From Rhodophyticola sp. CCM32 (GTDB lineage Bacteria; Pseudomonadota; Alphaproteobacteria; Rhodobacterales; Rhodobacteraceae): DNA of 64,000 nt. This document shows positions 63,628 through 64,000 of the stretch, piece by piece. How positions within the stretch are numbered: the stretch's first letter is position 1; every line of letters begins with the position of its first letter. Made by a program: the position numbers and the translations under genes. The notes below the pieces were generated by a model, which saw nothing but the letters and a program-made list of their open reading frames with translations, ran no database searches and was not told the DNA's origin. Where the stretch lies: NCBI RefSeq assembly GCF_004751985.1, contig NZ_CP038492.1, forward strand, positions 248,001 to 312,000, written 5' to 3'.

Positions 63628-64000
63628 TATGCGGCTCCTTTCAGGGCGGTGCCCGTTTCCAGATAGGATTTGAGAGAGGATGTCATCCGGGCCCAGCCTT
63701 CGGCAAAGCCCTCCTGACCGGGTGCCATATCGTAATGCTCCACGGTCAGCATGCAGGTCTCGCCCTGGGGTTCGATCAGATAGACCATATGCGAATGCGG
63801 CGCATCGGGGCCCATGAACAGGGGTTCGAATGTCATCGCGATGCGGGATTTCGGGTCCATCTCGCTGGTGACCTGGCGCAGCATCGTGCTGCCATCGGGT
63901 TGAATGAATTCGGTCACATTGTCCGGTTTGGCGTCGCCGCGCACCTCATTGCACATGAAGTGATAGGCGGCCATTTGATCGGCCTTGGTCAAGGCGTCCC
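63627..64000 (-). CDS. SRPBCC (AHSA1-like) domain protein, cut by window end
   Basis: The C-terminal 124 or so residues of a START/Bet v1-like protein. The conserved FEPLFMGPDAPHSHMVYLI strand and the helix FAEGWARMTSSLKSYLETG are visible. The N-terminus lies outside the window. Relatives bind hydrophobic ligands or act as Aha1-like partners. It is upstream of and overlaps the MAPEG gene. Confidence 0.82.
   Translation of the reverse strand, partial: DALTKADQMAAYHFMCNEVRGDAKPDNVTEFIQPDGSTMLRQVTSEMDPKSRIAMTFEPLFMGPDAPHSHMVYLIEPQGETCMLTVEHYDMAPGQEGFAEGWARMTSSLKSYLETGTALKGAA

Noticed and set aside
62296..63666. 456-codon plus-strand frame opposite thrS
   Set aside because: Shadow of thrS; no ribosome site or recognisable protein.

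Overview
The window is about 64 kb of GC-rich chromosome from an alphaproteobacterium, most likely Rhodobacterales (Rhodobacter/Roseobacter group). Pointers are the sorbitol/mannitol operon closest in layout and sequence to that of Rhodobacter sphaeroides, the clusters surE-pcm-nlpD and yajC-secD-secF-Mth938, a bufferin operon, thyX, and repeated IS5/IS427 and IS630 elements.

Layout. 0.2-5.4 kb: ordinary genes (OpgC-like acyltransferase diverging from a TetR regulator, ExoD, lipB, a membrane LytTR regulator, a DUF2306 protein). 5.5-24.2 kb: an accessory stretch between tRNA-Leu(GAG) and tRNA-Asn(GTT). It holds a truncated phage-like gene, remnants of IS5 and IS3 elements, an apparently complete polyol ABC transporter/dehydrogenase operon with its own LacI-type regulator, a serine recombinase split by an intact IS427-type element, an IS630 element broken by a miniature element, a helicase remnant, and a phage-head-type polymorphic toxin followed by its immunity gene. 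24.3-31.3 kb: an MBL hydrolase, an EnvZ-like kinase, a BrnT/BrnA module whose toxin gene is broken by an 8-bp duplication, an orphan oligopeptide-type binding protein with a GntR regulator, and an LRR lipoprotein. 31.4-64 kb: mostly core genes (tig, carB, a cyclopropane synthase, nlpD-like, pcm, surE, serS, yajC-secD-secF, gloA, thyX, thrS). Among them lie two paralogous repeat-domain secreted proteins, a pentapeptide protein with 30-bp DNA repeats, a lone HsdR-N-type nuclease, and a bufferin (RiPP) operon.

Main observations. (1) A family of four 104-bp TA-flanked palindromic miniature elements at 210, 20403, 23764 and 27521. One sits inside an IS630 transposase gene, and excising it with one TA exactly restores that gene. 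All four copies keep a 34-codon reading frame open, and in two copies the frame is in phase with a surrounding ORF, as in protein-inserting palindromic elements. (2) An orphan MuF-domain protein with a C-terminal WHH-type nuclease toxin, overlapped by a SUKH (SMI1/KNR4) immunity gene. (3) A brnT toxin inactivated by an 8-bp tandem duplication, its antitoxin intact. (4) A bufferin-type copper RiPP operon.

Caution: two conserved genes (the cyclopropane synthase at 38.7-39.9 kb and yajC at 47.5 kb) are each frameshifted by one missing base in a G/C homopolymer. That pattern is as compatible with sequencing error as with real mutation. All functional calls rest on reading the sequence; no database search was run.
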